From positions 1 to 50,201 of the forward strand of contig CACZBW010000025.1 in NCBI GenBank assembly GCA_902779575.1: 50,201 nt of DNA, written 5' to 3'. This DNA is from an uncultured Lachnospiraceae bacterium. GTDB lineage: Bacteria > Bacillota > Clostridia > Lachnospirales > Lachnospiraceae. Positions 39,277 to 47,351 of this stretch are shown in pieces (position 1 is the first letter of the stretch; every line of letters begins with the position of its first letter). A program made the position numbers and the translations under genes. The notes under the pieces were generated by a model. It was not told the origin of the DNA, did no database searches, and saw only the letters and a program-made list of their open reading frames with translations.

Positions 39277-40923
39277 TCAGCGGCCCCGTTTATGACATAT
39301 TTCCGGCAGTTCTTCTGACCAGGGAAGCAGGCGTTCCATCGCTTTTGTTTCTTCCTCGGTACTTGCAAACTCTCTGAGTTTTGGGAGTTCTGTCAGCAGG
39401 TATTCCATGTAATGATAGATGTGCAGGTTATTCGCCCTGGCGGTCTCTACCAGGCTGTATATGACCGCGCTGGCGGTGGCTCCTGATATGGTATCAATCG
39501 TCATCCAGTTCCGGCGTCCGACAGTGAATCCGCGGATAGTCCGTTCCGCACAGTTGTTGTGCATCGGAACTTCCCCATCCTGAAGGAAAACCCGCAGGTG
39601 TTCCTCCTGATTGATGGCGTACCGGATTCCGTCGTAAGTGTCCTGACTCATGAGTATGGATTTATCATCTGCGATTTTATGAACCCACGTGAAGAAGGCG
39701 TCAATAAGCGGACGGACTTTGATCTTCCGCTTCCGTTGACGATCTCTGGGAGACATATCCTTCAGTTTTCCTTCTGCATGGAAAATCGCCGCAATCATCT
39801 GCAGGGCGTCTTCCGCGATCTGGCCCTGTGCCGGATGCTTACTGCCGTCTGCAGCCTTCACTGCATCGGTAAACTTCCGTCTCAGGTGTGACCAGCACTC
39901 TGCGATGGTGATCCCTTCGGCTTTCCGGCTCAGGGTTTTGTATCCCGGAAAACCGTCACAGACCAGGTATCCGTTAAATCCTTCCAGGAAGTTCAATGGA
40001 TGTTCATGATTCCTGGTCTTCTGGTACTCGTAGAGCACAATCGGCCGGTCCCCGTAATACTCTCCGGTACGATAGATCCACATGTAGCTTTTGCATCCGG
40101 CTTTGCGGCCGTCCTTTACCACTTCAACAGTGGTTTCGTCAGCCTGAAGCACATGATATTCCCTGATCAGTGCATGCAGATAATTATAGAACCGTGACAG
40201 ATACCGTTCCGCGCATTTGATCGTCCAGGATGCCATGTTCTGTTCGGAAATACAGACGCCGTTCTGCCGGAAATCCTTCTCAATCCGCCGGTAGGGCTGG
40301 GCGTTGCCATATTTGGCATTGATAATGGCTGCTTCCAGAGACGGGGTGACAATGTTGCCGCGCAGAAGATAGGCAGGCGCCTTCCCTTTGACAAATTTTG
40401 CCTCACCGTTCCTGCTGCGATAGACTGCTATGTGTGTTTCCTCCACCCGCCAGCCGGCAGGGATATAGGCAAGCCTCTGCATGACTTCGTCCGGCATGCG
40501 GCGGCAGTTGTCAGGGGATCCAAACACCCGGATCAGTTCTTCTTCCGGAACATCGATGGTCGGAAGAACATAAACATCGAACTGGCCAAGATCCTGCTCC
40601 TTCTTTCCTTTCGGACGGGGCGTGCGCTTTTTTACTGCAGTTTCTACTGTGGGCTCTTCCGGGTCGGGATCAGTATCATGGATGGCTTCCGCTTCGTTGA
40701 AGTAGATCTCACCATCTTCGTCAAAGCAGCCCTGGCCGCTTATCTGGCTGAGCTTCTCCGTGTGACGGCCAAAACGGTTGCTGTTTGCAAGCGCGATCTG
40801 GCCGGTGGGATAGTCCAGCCGGGAATTGAGTGTATTCAGCTGTTCCTGCATGGAAAGCGTCATGGAAACCAGTGTTTCCTTTGACAGTTCATTCAATTGT
40901 TCTGCAGTCAGATTTCCACTCAT
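39277..40923 (-). CDS. tnpC: IS66 family transposase TnpC
   Basis: 549 residues from the ATG at 40923 (MSGNLTAEQLNELS). N-terminal coiled-coil leucine-rich segment, a zinc-finger-like DUF region, then the DDE catalytic domain with LQADETTVEVVKDGRKAG, the YLVCDGFPGYKTL second Asp and the C-terminal Glu in NNCAERTIRGFTVGRRNW, ending with the IS66 C-terminal signature (YSLVETARANNLHIYHYMEY). An upstream in-frame extension to 41061 is not expected in the family. Appears intact. Confidence 0.92.
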   Translation of the reverse strand: MSGNLTAEQLNELSKETLVSMTLSMQEQLNTLNSRLDYPTGQIALANSNRFGRHTEKLSQISGQGCFDEDGEIYFNEAEAIHDTDPDPEEPTVETAVKKRTPRPKGKKEQDLGQFDVYVLPTIDVPEEELIRVFGSPDNCRRMPDEVMQRLAYIPAGWRVEETHIAVYRSRNGEAKFVKGKAPAYLLRGNIVTPSLEAAIINAKYGNAQPYRRIEKDFRQNGVCISEQNMASWTIKCAERYLSRFYNYLHALIREYHVLQADETTVEVVKDGRKAGCKSYMWIYRTGEYYGDRPIVLYEYQKTRNHEHPLNFLEGFNGYLVCDGFPGYKTLSRKAEGITIAECWSHLRRKFTDAVKAADGSKHPAQGQIAEDALQMIAAIFHAEGKLKDMSPRDRQRKRKIKVRPLIDAFFTWVHKIADDKSILMSQDTYDGIRYAINQEEHLRVFLQDGEVPMHNNCAERTIRGFTVGRRNWMTIDTISGATASAVIYSLVETARANNLHIYHYMEYLLTELPKLREFASTEEETKAMERLLPWSEELPEICHKRGR

Positions 40924-41199
40924 GTCCAACCCCCGCGTTATTATTGACTTTATTATACCAAAAAGCGCGGAAACACACCATTTTCCGGTATCTGCGCGTT
41001 CGTCAGAATGCCTGTGGATATAAGGAAACATGACGCTGATATATGGCTCGGGGGTATTCACTTTTCAAAGTGCAGTCATTTCCCTTAATAAGGTCTCTGC
41101 AGGGCAGACAGGCCGGTTCAGGGAAGAAAATATATGTTGAAGAACGGCGCTTTCAGGTGATAAAAACAGCAAAATATTTTCTCTGTTTTTCACAAACAA

Positions 41200-41388
41200 T
41201 CAGCCGATGCGGGTTGGATTCACTTCTTCGATCAGTCCCGGCTGAAGCGGATTGAACCCTTTCATAAGCCATGTGTATTGCTCCGCAGTCAGTTCTTTTG
41301 CTTCCCGGACGTTCCGCGGCCATTGAAACCGGAATCCCGGAACGAGCCGCTTATAGAGGAGAAGAAATCCGTCTCCTTCGAACAGCAG
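41200..41388 (-). pseudogene. tnpB: IS66 TnpB, C-terminal part (split by RIT)
   Basis: Minus-strand reading gives LLFEGDGFLLLYKRLVPGFR, FQWPRN...LTAEQYTWLMKGFN and ends at TGA (complement of 41200-41202). This continues exactly where the N-terminal fragment at 44853-45041 ends. Confidence 0.85.
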
Positions 41389-41415
41389 TTATTCCGACAT
41401 TTCACTTATTCCGAT
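41383..41415 (+). repeat. RIT left terminal inverted repeat
   Basis: Starts CAGCAGTTATTCCGACATTT and ends ACTTATTCCGAT. Differs by one base (C/T at the 21st position) from the complement of the right repeat. Confidence 0.9.
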
Positions 41416-41511
41416 GATGTTGAGGAAGGAGCGTTGACAGTATCGATATCCACTTGAAAAATATCGGAATAAGTAATTCCCTATCTGTATCAATTACAGG
41501 AGGGAAAAAAC

Positions 41512-42765
41512 ATGCAAACACTCAACAGGATCCCTGATTGGGATTACTTTTCAGAAAATCTGAGGAATAAACTTGGATATTCTGACGCAACTTTGGAAAG
41601 GACAAAAAGCACTTACAACGATTTTGTAAGGAACTATTGCGCTCTTGAAGGAGGTGATGCAGAAACCGCTATTATCCAGGGCATTTCCAAAGCCGGAAAT
41701 GCATACGAGGAGAACGAAATCTCAAAGGATAAACTTGTAAGGATACGACGTTTGGCGTTTCGTATGCTTCAGCTGATAAACGATGGAGAGATATCCTGGA
41801 AGAGAACGCCCTTGTATGGCAGAAGATTTGGAAGCGATTCAAATGAAACATTGCTTACTGCCTTTACGGAAGCAGAGCGGAATAATCACAAGCATGCGAA
41901 ATCTATCATTAAGCGGGATGAGAACATAATCAGGCAGTTTATTCTGTACTCTGAGAGAAACGGGATAGACATTGTTGCAGTAACTGTAACAGACATAATC
42001 GCTTTTCTTTCATATATGAAAACACGCAGGCCAGCTGGGATAAAAAGCACGGCTTCTGCCTTAAAACACTTTTACCAGTACTGTGTTGAGCGAGGGTTGG
42101 TAAATCCAGAGATCATCCGGGCGATAAAACCATGGGACACGCCGCATAAAAGGATATATGGTGTTCTTTCCGCAAAAGAAAAAACGGACCTGATACACGC
42201 CATGGATTCTGATACGGAGATTGGAAAACGTGACAAGGCCATATTTATGCTTGCCATGGACTGTGGGCTCAGAAGCTCTGATATATGCAATCTTACACTC
42301 AACGAGATTGACTGGCGTACAGCATCTGTAAACATTGTCCAGAAGAAAACAGGCAATCCGCTTGCTGTGCCGTTTTCGACAGAAACAGGAAACGCTCTGG
42401 CAGATTATATACTGAATGCACGGGAGTATTCTGCACTTCCATATGTATTCCTGAAGAAGACGTATTGTGATTCCGCAATGACGTCTGCGCTTCTTTGCCA
42501 GAGAATGAAGAAGCTTGTTGAAAAAGCAGGGATACACCATCCTGCTTCGGATAAGATCAGCATGCATACGTTTCGGAGAAGCCTTGGTTCAGAAATGATT
42601 GACTCTGGAGAAAGCCTGGAAATGGTCGCGCAGGTATTAGGACATCGGGACAGGGAGGCAACAAAAGGATATATCTCCATTTCAGAGAGGATGCTCCGTA
42701 AGTGTCCGCTTGATATGCCGCAGTTGAATAAAGCGGAGGTGAACCATGATCCGAATGAAGTTTGA
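41512..42765 (+). CDS. ritA: RIT tyrosine recombinase A
   Basis: 417 residues. An N-terminal SAM-like core-binding domain (about 115-200) and a C-terminal catalytic domain with Arg I in DCGLRSSDICNL, the HxxR box HTFRRSLGSEMI, the third His in LGHRDREATKGY and the nucleophilic Tyr in KGYISIS. The long N-terminal extension is typical of the first protein of RIT trios. AGGAGGG precedes the ATG. Its end overlaps the next gene by 20 bp. Confidence 0.9.
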   Translation: MQTLNRIPDWDYFSENLRNKLGYSDATLERTKSTYNDFVRNYCALEGGDAETAIIQGISKAGNAYEENEISKDKLVRIRRLAFRMLQLINDGEISWKRTPLYGRRFGSDSNETLLTAFTEAERNNHKHAKSIIKRDENIIRQFILYSERNGIDIVAVTVTDIIAFLSYMKTRRPAGIKSTASALKHFYQYCVERGLVNPEIIRAIKPWDTPHKRIYGVLSAKEKTDLIHAMDSDTEIGKRDKAIFMLAMDCGLRSSDICNLTLNEIDWRTASVNIVQKKTGNPLAVPFSTETGNALADYILNAREYSALPYVFLKKTYCDSAMTSALLCQRMKKLVEKAGIHHPASDKISMHTFRRSLGSEMIDSGESLEMVAQVLGHRDREATKGYISISERMLRKCPLDMPQLNKAEVNHDPNEV

Positions 42766-43717
42766 GAGTTCCCTCCGCCAGAAAGAAGAAAGTTTCATTC
42801 AATTCAAAAAGAACTTTGGACATGCTTATGACTCACAGACCTATCATCTCATGGATTTTGACCGGTTCTGCCTGGCGGAATACCCGGAGGCTGAAAGCCT
42901 TACAGAAGAAATGGTAATGAAGTGGTCCGTAATCAAACCGACGGAAAACTCAAACGGATATATCTCCAGGATCACAACGATTCGTCAGTTTGGAAAGTAC
43001 CTTGCCATGCTCGGTGAAGACGCATTTATACTGCCGGACGGATTGAAAGGCGGGGATATGCCGTTAATGCCGTATGTTTTTACCGTGGAATCGCTGAATG
43101 ACTTCTTTCAATATACAGACACGATGGAACACTGTTATCGGTCAGCGGTCAGGCATCTTGTGGCTCCGGTGATGTTCAGATTCATGTATTGCTGTGGGCT
43201 GCGTCCGATAGAAGCACGGCGGATGAAACGAGAAGATGTAAATCTGGATAACGGAAAGGTTTTTATCCGAGAGTCAAAGTTTAACAGAGAACGGGTTGTT
43301 TATGCTCCTGACGAATTAGTTGCATTAGCAAGTGGCTATCTGAGAATCATAACGTCTTTATTCCCGGATAGCGAAGCGATGTTTATTGACAGGAAGGGAC
43401 GTCACATGTCCCGGGATGTACACCAGTATCTTTTTGAGCACTGTCGGGAAGGATCCGGGATAAAAGCATCAGGGACAAGAAATCCCAACCTTTACAGTTT
43501 CAGGCATTCTTTCGCTACACATCGGATATATCGGTGGCGCAAGGAAGGGCTTGATATTGCGTCACTGCTTCCGGGACTCAGTGTTTACATGGGACATACC
43601 AAGTATCAACATACACTGTATTACCTGCATTTTCTTCCAGAGCTTTTCTCCAGTATGGCTGGCTTTGATTATGAGCAATTCTCAGACATCTTGCCGGAGG
43701 TGAGCGGCGATGACTGA
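42746..43717 (+). CDS. ritB: RIT tyrosine recombinase B
   Basis: 323 residues. Catalytic residues: Arg I in CCGLRPIEARRM, HxxR-type box SFRHSFATHRI, GHTKYQHTLYYLHF with the final Tyr. Overlaps recombinase A at its start and recombinase C at its end (8 bp), an arrangement implying coupled translation and joint action on the element ends. Confidence 0.9.
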   Translation: MIRMKFESSLRQKEESFIQFKKNFGHAYDSQTYHLMDFDRFCLAEYPEAESLTEEMVMKWSVIKPTENSNGYISRITTIRQFGKYLAMLGEDAFILPDGLKGGDMPLMPYVFTVESLNDFFQYTDTMEHCYRSAVRHLVAPVMFRFMYCCGLRPIEARRMKREDVNLDNGKVFIRESKFNRERVVYAPDELVALASGYLRIITSLFPDSEAMFIDRKGRHMSRDVHQYLFEHCREGSGIKASGTRNPNLYSFRHSFATHRIYRWRKEGLDIASLLPGLSVYMGHTKYQHTLYYLHFLPELFSSMAGFDYEQFSDILPEVSGDD

Positions 43718-44741
43718 AGAGAGCAGAAAAATGTTTGAGAAAGTGCGTGCTTTCCTTACCGTATATATGCCAAAACAACGTGGGTTGAGCAACAATACAG
43801 TACAATCCTATAAGCAGGCTATAAACCAGTTCCTTGATTTCGTTTCCAATATAAGGAAAGTGAGTTATGAGGATGTGTCTTTCCAGAACTGGGACGCATT
43901 GACTGTGAATGAATTCCTGACATACTTGGAGGATGAACGCTCAGTGTCAGCATCCACAAGAAACCAACGGCTGTTTGCGATCAGGGCGTTTTTGAAGTTT
44001 GCACGGATCTCAACGCCGGAACTGATGGCCTTGTCCATGGATGTATCTGGCATCTTAACTGCTAAAGAACCGAAAAAAGCGGTGGCATTTCTGAGCGAAG
44101 AAGCGATGGCTGTTTTGCTAAAACAACCTGATGAAACCAAGAAGATCGGTCTGCGGGATATGTGCTTTATGATCACTATGTATGATACCGCTGCCAGAGA
44201 TTGTGAAATGCTGAATCTCAGACTGAATTCGCTTGATCTTAACGGGGGATGTCCGAAAGTAAGGCTGGATGGAAAGGGAAACAAGGTCAGGTATGTTCCG
44301 CTCATGAAGAAGACTGCTTGCCATTTGAAAAAATATATTGAAGTGTTCCATGACAACAACAGTACCAAGGGTGATGCATGGCTGTTCTATACCATTTCAC
44401 ATGGAAAGCGAAACCAGATGTCTGATGACAATGTCGCAAGATTTTTGACAAAATACTCAGCTATGGCCCATGCGGAATGCAATGAAGTGCCACAAAAGGT
44501 CACGCCTCATCAGTTCCGGCACACGAGAGCCATGCATTTGTACAGGCATGGCATGTCTCTTCAACTTCTGGCAGAATTTATGGGACATGCGTCAGTAGTT
44601 TCAACTCAGATCTACGCATATGCGGATACTGAAATGAAACGCAAGGCTATCGGAAGGTGTCAAACAGGTGTGGACGTAATAGACGTACCTGATTGGCAGA
44701 GTGATGAAGGGGTAATAAAGAGATTGTACGGTCTTGCTTGA
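43710..44741 (+). CDS. ritC: RIT tyrosine recombinase C
   Basis: 343 residues. Core-binding domain NNTVQSYKQAINQFLDFVSN; catalytic Arg I in DTAARDCEMLNLRL, the box HQFRHTRAMHLYRHG, the third His in FMGHASVVSTQIYAYAD with Tyr nucleophile. Closest in style to XerD-like integrases. All three recombinases keep their active sites, so the element may still be mobile. Confidence 0.9.
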   Translation: MTEESRKMFEKVRAFLTVYMPKQRGLSNNTVQSYKQAINQFLDFVSNIRKVSYEDVSFQNWDALTVNEFLTYLEDERSVSASTRNQRLFAIRAFLKFARISTPELMALSMDVSGILTAKEPKKAVAFLSEEAMAVLLKQPDETKKIGLRDMCFMITMYDTAARDCEMLNLRLNSLDLNGGCPKVRLDGKGNKVRYVPLMKKTACHLKKYIEVFHDNNSTKGDAWLFYTISHGKRNQMSDDNVARFLTKYSAMAHAECNEVPQKVTPHQFRHTRAMHLYRHGMSLQLLAEFMGHASVVSTQIYAYADTEMKRKAIGRCQTGVDVIDVPDWQSDEGVIKRLYGLA

Positions 44742-44802
44742 AAGAACTTATTCCGATAGAATCAAACAGCATATTTGAGTTTTATAGGATGAATTTGGCT
44801 TT

Positions 44803-44835
44803 ATCGGAATAAGTAAAATGTCGGAATAACTGCTG
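44803..44835 (-). repeat. RIT right terminal inverted repeat
   Basis: Complement of the left repeat with one mismatch; ends AATAACTGCTG at 44835. Confidence 0.9.
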
Positions 44836-44855
44836 TAATTCCGATATCGGAATTA
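44836..44855. repeat. Perfect 20-bp palindrome at the RIT right end
   Basis: TAATTCCGATATCGGAATTA is fully self-complementary and built from the same TTCCGAT core as the terminal repeats. No counterpart lies at the left end. Confidence 0.85.
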
Positions 44856-45041
44856 GATCAGTCCTTTGATGCGGTCGGATTTCCGTCCGCAGAACAGAAA
44901 GAGTGTTCCTTTCTCAAGGGGATTGAGGAGGAACTGTTCCTGCACCAGAAGTGAAAGGCCATCGATCCCGGTGCGCAGGTCGGTGAATCCACAGGCGATA
45001 TAGACTTTTCTGATCCCGTGGGCCGTGGCATCCTTAAGCAT
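44853..45041 (-). pseudogene. tnpB: IS66 TnpB, N-terminal part (split by RIT)
   Basis: MLKDATAHGIRKVYIACGFT then DLRTGIDGLSLLVQEQF and LFLFCGRKSDRIKGLI: the first 60 residues of IS66 TnpB, cut after SDRIKGL by the RIT insertion. The ATG at 45041 overlaps the end of tnpA, as is usual. Confidence 0.88.
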
Positions 45042-45399
45042 TGCGAATGACCTCAAGTACATCTGCGATCAGCTGCCGCGGAGTGTCCCGTGTGACAGAG
45101 ATTGTCATATCCCCGGCCGTAATCGTAAGAAGCGGTACAAAAGAGTAAACAGGATTGGAAACTATCCGGCTGGTCATACCAGATACCGGTTCGGGCATAA
45201 CCAGTTCAGCGAATTCCGGTTTTTCTGCCGTTTCAAGAACCATGGTCTGAACCTGCCTGCGTCTGTAATAGAAAGCCTTTACACTGAGATGGTTTTGTCT
45301 GCACCACTCGCGGACAGAAAGTCCGCTGGCAGACTGTTCCCGCAGCATAAGTGCCCAGGCTTGACGGCGCATGTTTCTTACAGTTAAAGATGTGTCCAT
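45034..45399 (-). CDS. tnpA: IS66 accessory protein TnpA
   Basis: 121 residues. Helix-turn-helix region ALMLREQSASGLSVREWCRQ followed by NHLSVKAFYYRRRQV, the recognised IS66 Orf1 start; C-terminal RDTPRQLIADVLEVIRNA. Required with TnpB for IS66 transposition. Intact. Confidence 0.88.
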   Translation of the reverse strand: MDTSLTVRNMRRQAWALMLREQSASGLSVREWCRQNHLSVKAFYYRRRQVQTMVLETAEKPEFAELVMPEPVSGMTSRIVSNPVYSFVPLLTITAGDMTISVTRDTPRQLIADVLEVIRNA

Positions 45400-45495
45400 G
45401 AATTTACCCTCCAGTCTAAATGTTCTTAAGATTCTTAAGAATCATTATTCCAAAATGGGAGAGAATTCTACAGACACTTGATATTTACCATTTAC

Positions 45496-45503
45496 TAACT
45501 CCC
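45496..45503. repeat. IS66 target-site duplication, right copy
   Basis: TAACTCCC, identical to 39223-39230. Confidence 0.9.
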
Positions 45504-45534
45504 CTTACCCCACAGAAGCAAATTTTTTTTGTCT

Positions 45535-47103
45535 TTATGCTGCTTCCTGGAGCCGCTGCTGTTTGTTATGGAATTTATAAAGATTATGCCCGATAGAAAC
45601 CAGTAATAATTCCAACCTGACAGAATTAAGCCCTCTGCGGACGATCCTCTTGTACCAGCGATCGTATTTGATTATGCCAAAAGTGCCTTCTGCCTGTATA
45701 GAACGATTCATTCGAAGCAGTGCTCCATGAATACTTTCGAGGTTATCCAGCACTTCTTTATGCATGGAACTTAATTCTTCATTAATTCGAATTGTCCTGT
45801 TTTTATCTGCTTTCTTACATTTTTCTGCATATGGACACCCGCTGCAGTCTTCACATATATAATACTCATCCTGACGGCCGTACTGGTTTCCCTTGACGGG
45901 TTTCCTAAATGCAAAATTGAAGACTTTTCCGTTTGGACAGACCAGTTGTCCATTTTCATTCTTTTTAAAATTGACAGCACGGAAAGGGTCATTATGATAA
46001 CTTTCATCTGTCGTTTCTTTCTTGTACATGGGAAATTTCATGTACTTTTCCATCCCATGCTGCTCACAAAACAGGTAATTGTTGAATGAACCATATCCGG
46101 CGTCTGCTATAGGATATTTAGGATAGAATCTATACAGTTCGTTAAATTTCTCCATTAACGGTACAAAACAATCCATGTCTGACCGGTACTGCATCACCTC
46201 AACGACAGCAATATATTCATCCGCAACTCCAATCTGAATGTTATACGCTGGAAGAAGCTGGTCATTTCCCATGTAGTCCTTTTTAACCCGCATAAACGTC
46301 GCATCGTGGTCTGTCTTCGAATAACTGTTGCGTTCAGCACCGCAGGTCTCTATCTTCACAACATACTCCTGAAGTTTTTCCAGATATTTTTTCAGCTTCT
46401 CGTAGTAACGCTGCTCCATGCTTTTCCTGCTTCCGCGTCCAGAAACAAAGTTTTTTTCATCCACCTGACAAATAAATGCATATCTGTTAAGAATGGTTTC
46501 AAGACTGTCAGGAGTATATTCTGCATTTGTTTCAATTTTCAAACCGGCATATGCCAGCGTTTTATTCATTTCCTCCAACAGCTCCGTAATCCTGGAAAAA
46601 AGACGGTAACGGGATTTTTCAGTCGCCTTTTTCCAGACCCATGTATACTTGTTGGCATTAGCCTCAAACTTGGATCCATCAATATAAAGATGCTGCAGAT
46701 CAACATTGTCTTCTTTTTCAATATAGGCCATTACCGCTTTGAAAATATCCTGAATAGACTCTCCAATCTCCTCGTTAATAAAATAGCTGAAGCAGCGATA
46801 AGTAGGCGTTTCGTAATCCATCAAATACATGTAGCGGATGTTTGTTTTGCAACGGTCTTCTAATTCTCTCAGGGATGCATACCCCGTATCCATAAAGCCA
46901 AATAAGACTGTCTTAAGCATATTGACACGATTATATCCTGGCCGTCCAGTTTTAACGTATGGTTCCGGCTTCAGATACTTTTCAATTCCGATCTCCTCCA
47001 TGACCTTGTCAAATGCCAGTACTGGATCACAAATATCAAGAATATCTGTAATAAACAGTGGTAATCTTCCTTGCTTTGGGTTATAATAATTTATGGTATT
47101 CAT
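45535..47103 (-). CDS. IS1182 family transposase
   Basis: 522 residues, apparently complete. N-terminal DUF772-type domain (RPGYNRVNMLKTVLFGFMDT; FSYFINEEIGESIQDIF), first catalytic Asp in HLYIDGSKFEANANKYTWVW, second Asp in YPIADAGYGSFNNYLFC, a Cys-rich insert (CEDCSGCPYAEKCKKADK) and the C-terminal Glu in QAEGTFGIIKYDRWYKRIVR, as usual for the family. The IS66 insertion lies just beyond its stop, so the enzyme is not disrupted. A terminator-like hairpin at 47126-47161 shields its 5' side from outside transcription. Confidence 0.92.
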   Translation of the reverse strand: MNTINYYNPKQGRLPLFITDILDICDPVLAFDKVMEEIGIEKYLKPEPYVKTGRPGYNRVNMLKTVLFGFMDTGYASLRELEDRCKTNIRYMYLMDYETPTYRCFSYFINEEIGESIQDIFKAVMAYIEKEDNVDLQHLYIDGSKFEANANKYTWVWKKATEKSRYRLFSRITELLEEMNKTLAYAGLKIETNAEYTPDSLETILNRYAFICQVDEKNFVSGRGSRKSMEQRYYEKLKKYLEKLQEYVVKIETCGAERNSYSKTDHDATFMRVKKDYMGNDQLLPAYNIQIGVADEYIAVVEVMQYRSDMDCFVPLMEKFNELYRFYPKYPIADAGYGSFNNYLFCEQHGMEKYMKFPMYKKETTDESYHNDPFRAVNFKKNENGQLVCPNGKVFNFAFRKPVKGNQYGRQDEYYICEDCSGCPYAEKCKKADKNRTIRINEELSSMHKEVLDNLESIHGALLRMNRSIQAEGTFGIIKYDRWYKRIVRRGLNSVRLELLLVSIGHNLYKFHNKQQRLQEAA

Positions 47104-47125
47104 GACAAAATTATTATACCAAAAA

Positions 47126-47172
47126 AGAACGCCTGCAGGTACTCAAACCTGTAGGCATTCTTTTTATTTTTT
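47126..47172 (+). terminator. Outward-reading terminator hairpin inside the IS1182 end
   Basis: AGAACGCCTGCAGGT (47126-47140) and ACCTGTAGGCATTCT (47147-47161) form a stem with two wobble pairs, followed on the plus strand by TTTTTATTTTTTT. Confidence 0.7.
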
Positions 47173-47351
47173 TACTAGATTTTTAGCAGGACTTTTTTCA
47201 CAGCCCCTTTTCAGACACACCCCCGTCCCCTGTCTTTTTTTGTCAAAATACCGTAATTTTCAGGCAAAATTCTTATAGACATCCGCTTTATTTTGCTTCA
47301 TAATCAACAAAAAAGAAAAGTTCCCACAAGATATAAATCAGGAGGTTCAAA

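Larger units (their letters stand above)
41383..44855 (+). mobile_element. RIT element (recombinases in trio) inserted in IS66 tnpB
   Basis: Three overlapping tyrosine recombinase genes flanked by 33-bp inverted repeats at 41383-41415 and 44803-44835 (32 of 33 positions match). The right end carries an extra perfect 20-bp palindrome at 44836-44855 absent on the left. Inner copies of the ACTTATTCCGAT motif lie at 41463-41474 (inverted) and 44746-44757. The IS66 tnpB sequence resumes on either side. Confidence 0.88.
39231..45495 (-). mobile_element. IS66-family element carrying a RIT element in tnpB
   Basis: Terminal repeats GTAAATGGTAAATA (39231-39244) and TATTTACCATTTAC (45482-45495) flanked by the 8-bp duplication TAACTCCC. 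Genes tnpA, tnpB (split) and tnpC run on the minus strand. Without the 3.45-kb RIT insert the element is about 2.8 kb, slightly longer than usual partly because of a 277-bp tnpB-tnpC gap. Confidence 0.9.
39130..47207 (-). mobile_element. IS1182-family element, interrupted by an IS66-type element
   Basis: Terminal inverted repeats GGGGCTGTGAAAAAAG at 39130-39145 and its complement CTTTTTTCACAGCCCC at 47192-47207 are identical over 16 bp. The transposase gene lies at 45535-47103. Subtracting the inserted IS66 element and one target copy (39231-45503) leaves about 1.8 kb, a normal size for IS1182. The left end also forms a hairpin with TTTTCACAGCCCC at 39166-39178. No clear target duplication is visible outside the ends. 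Confidence 0.85.

Noticed and set aside
41389-41480. Short repeated TTATTCCGA motifs as a CRISPR-like array
   Set aside because: Motifs are few, in both orientations and irregularly spaced; they are recombinase sites of the RIT element.
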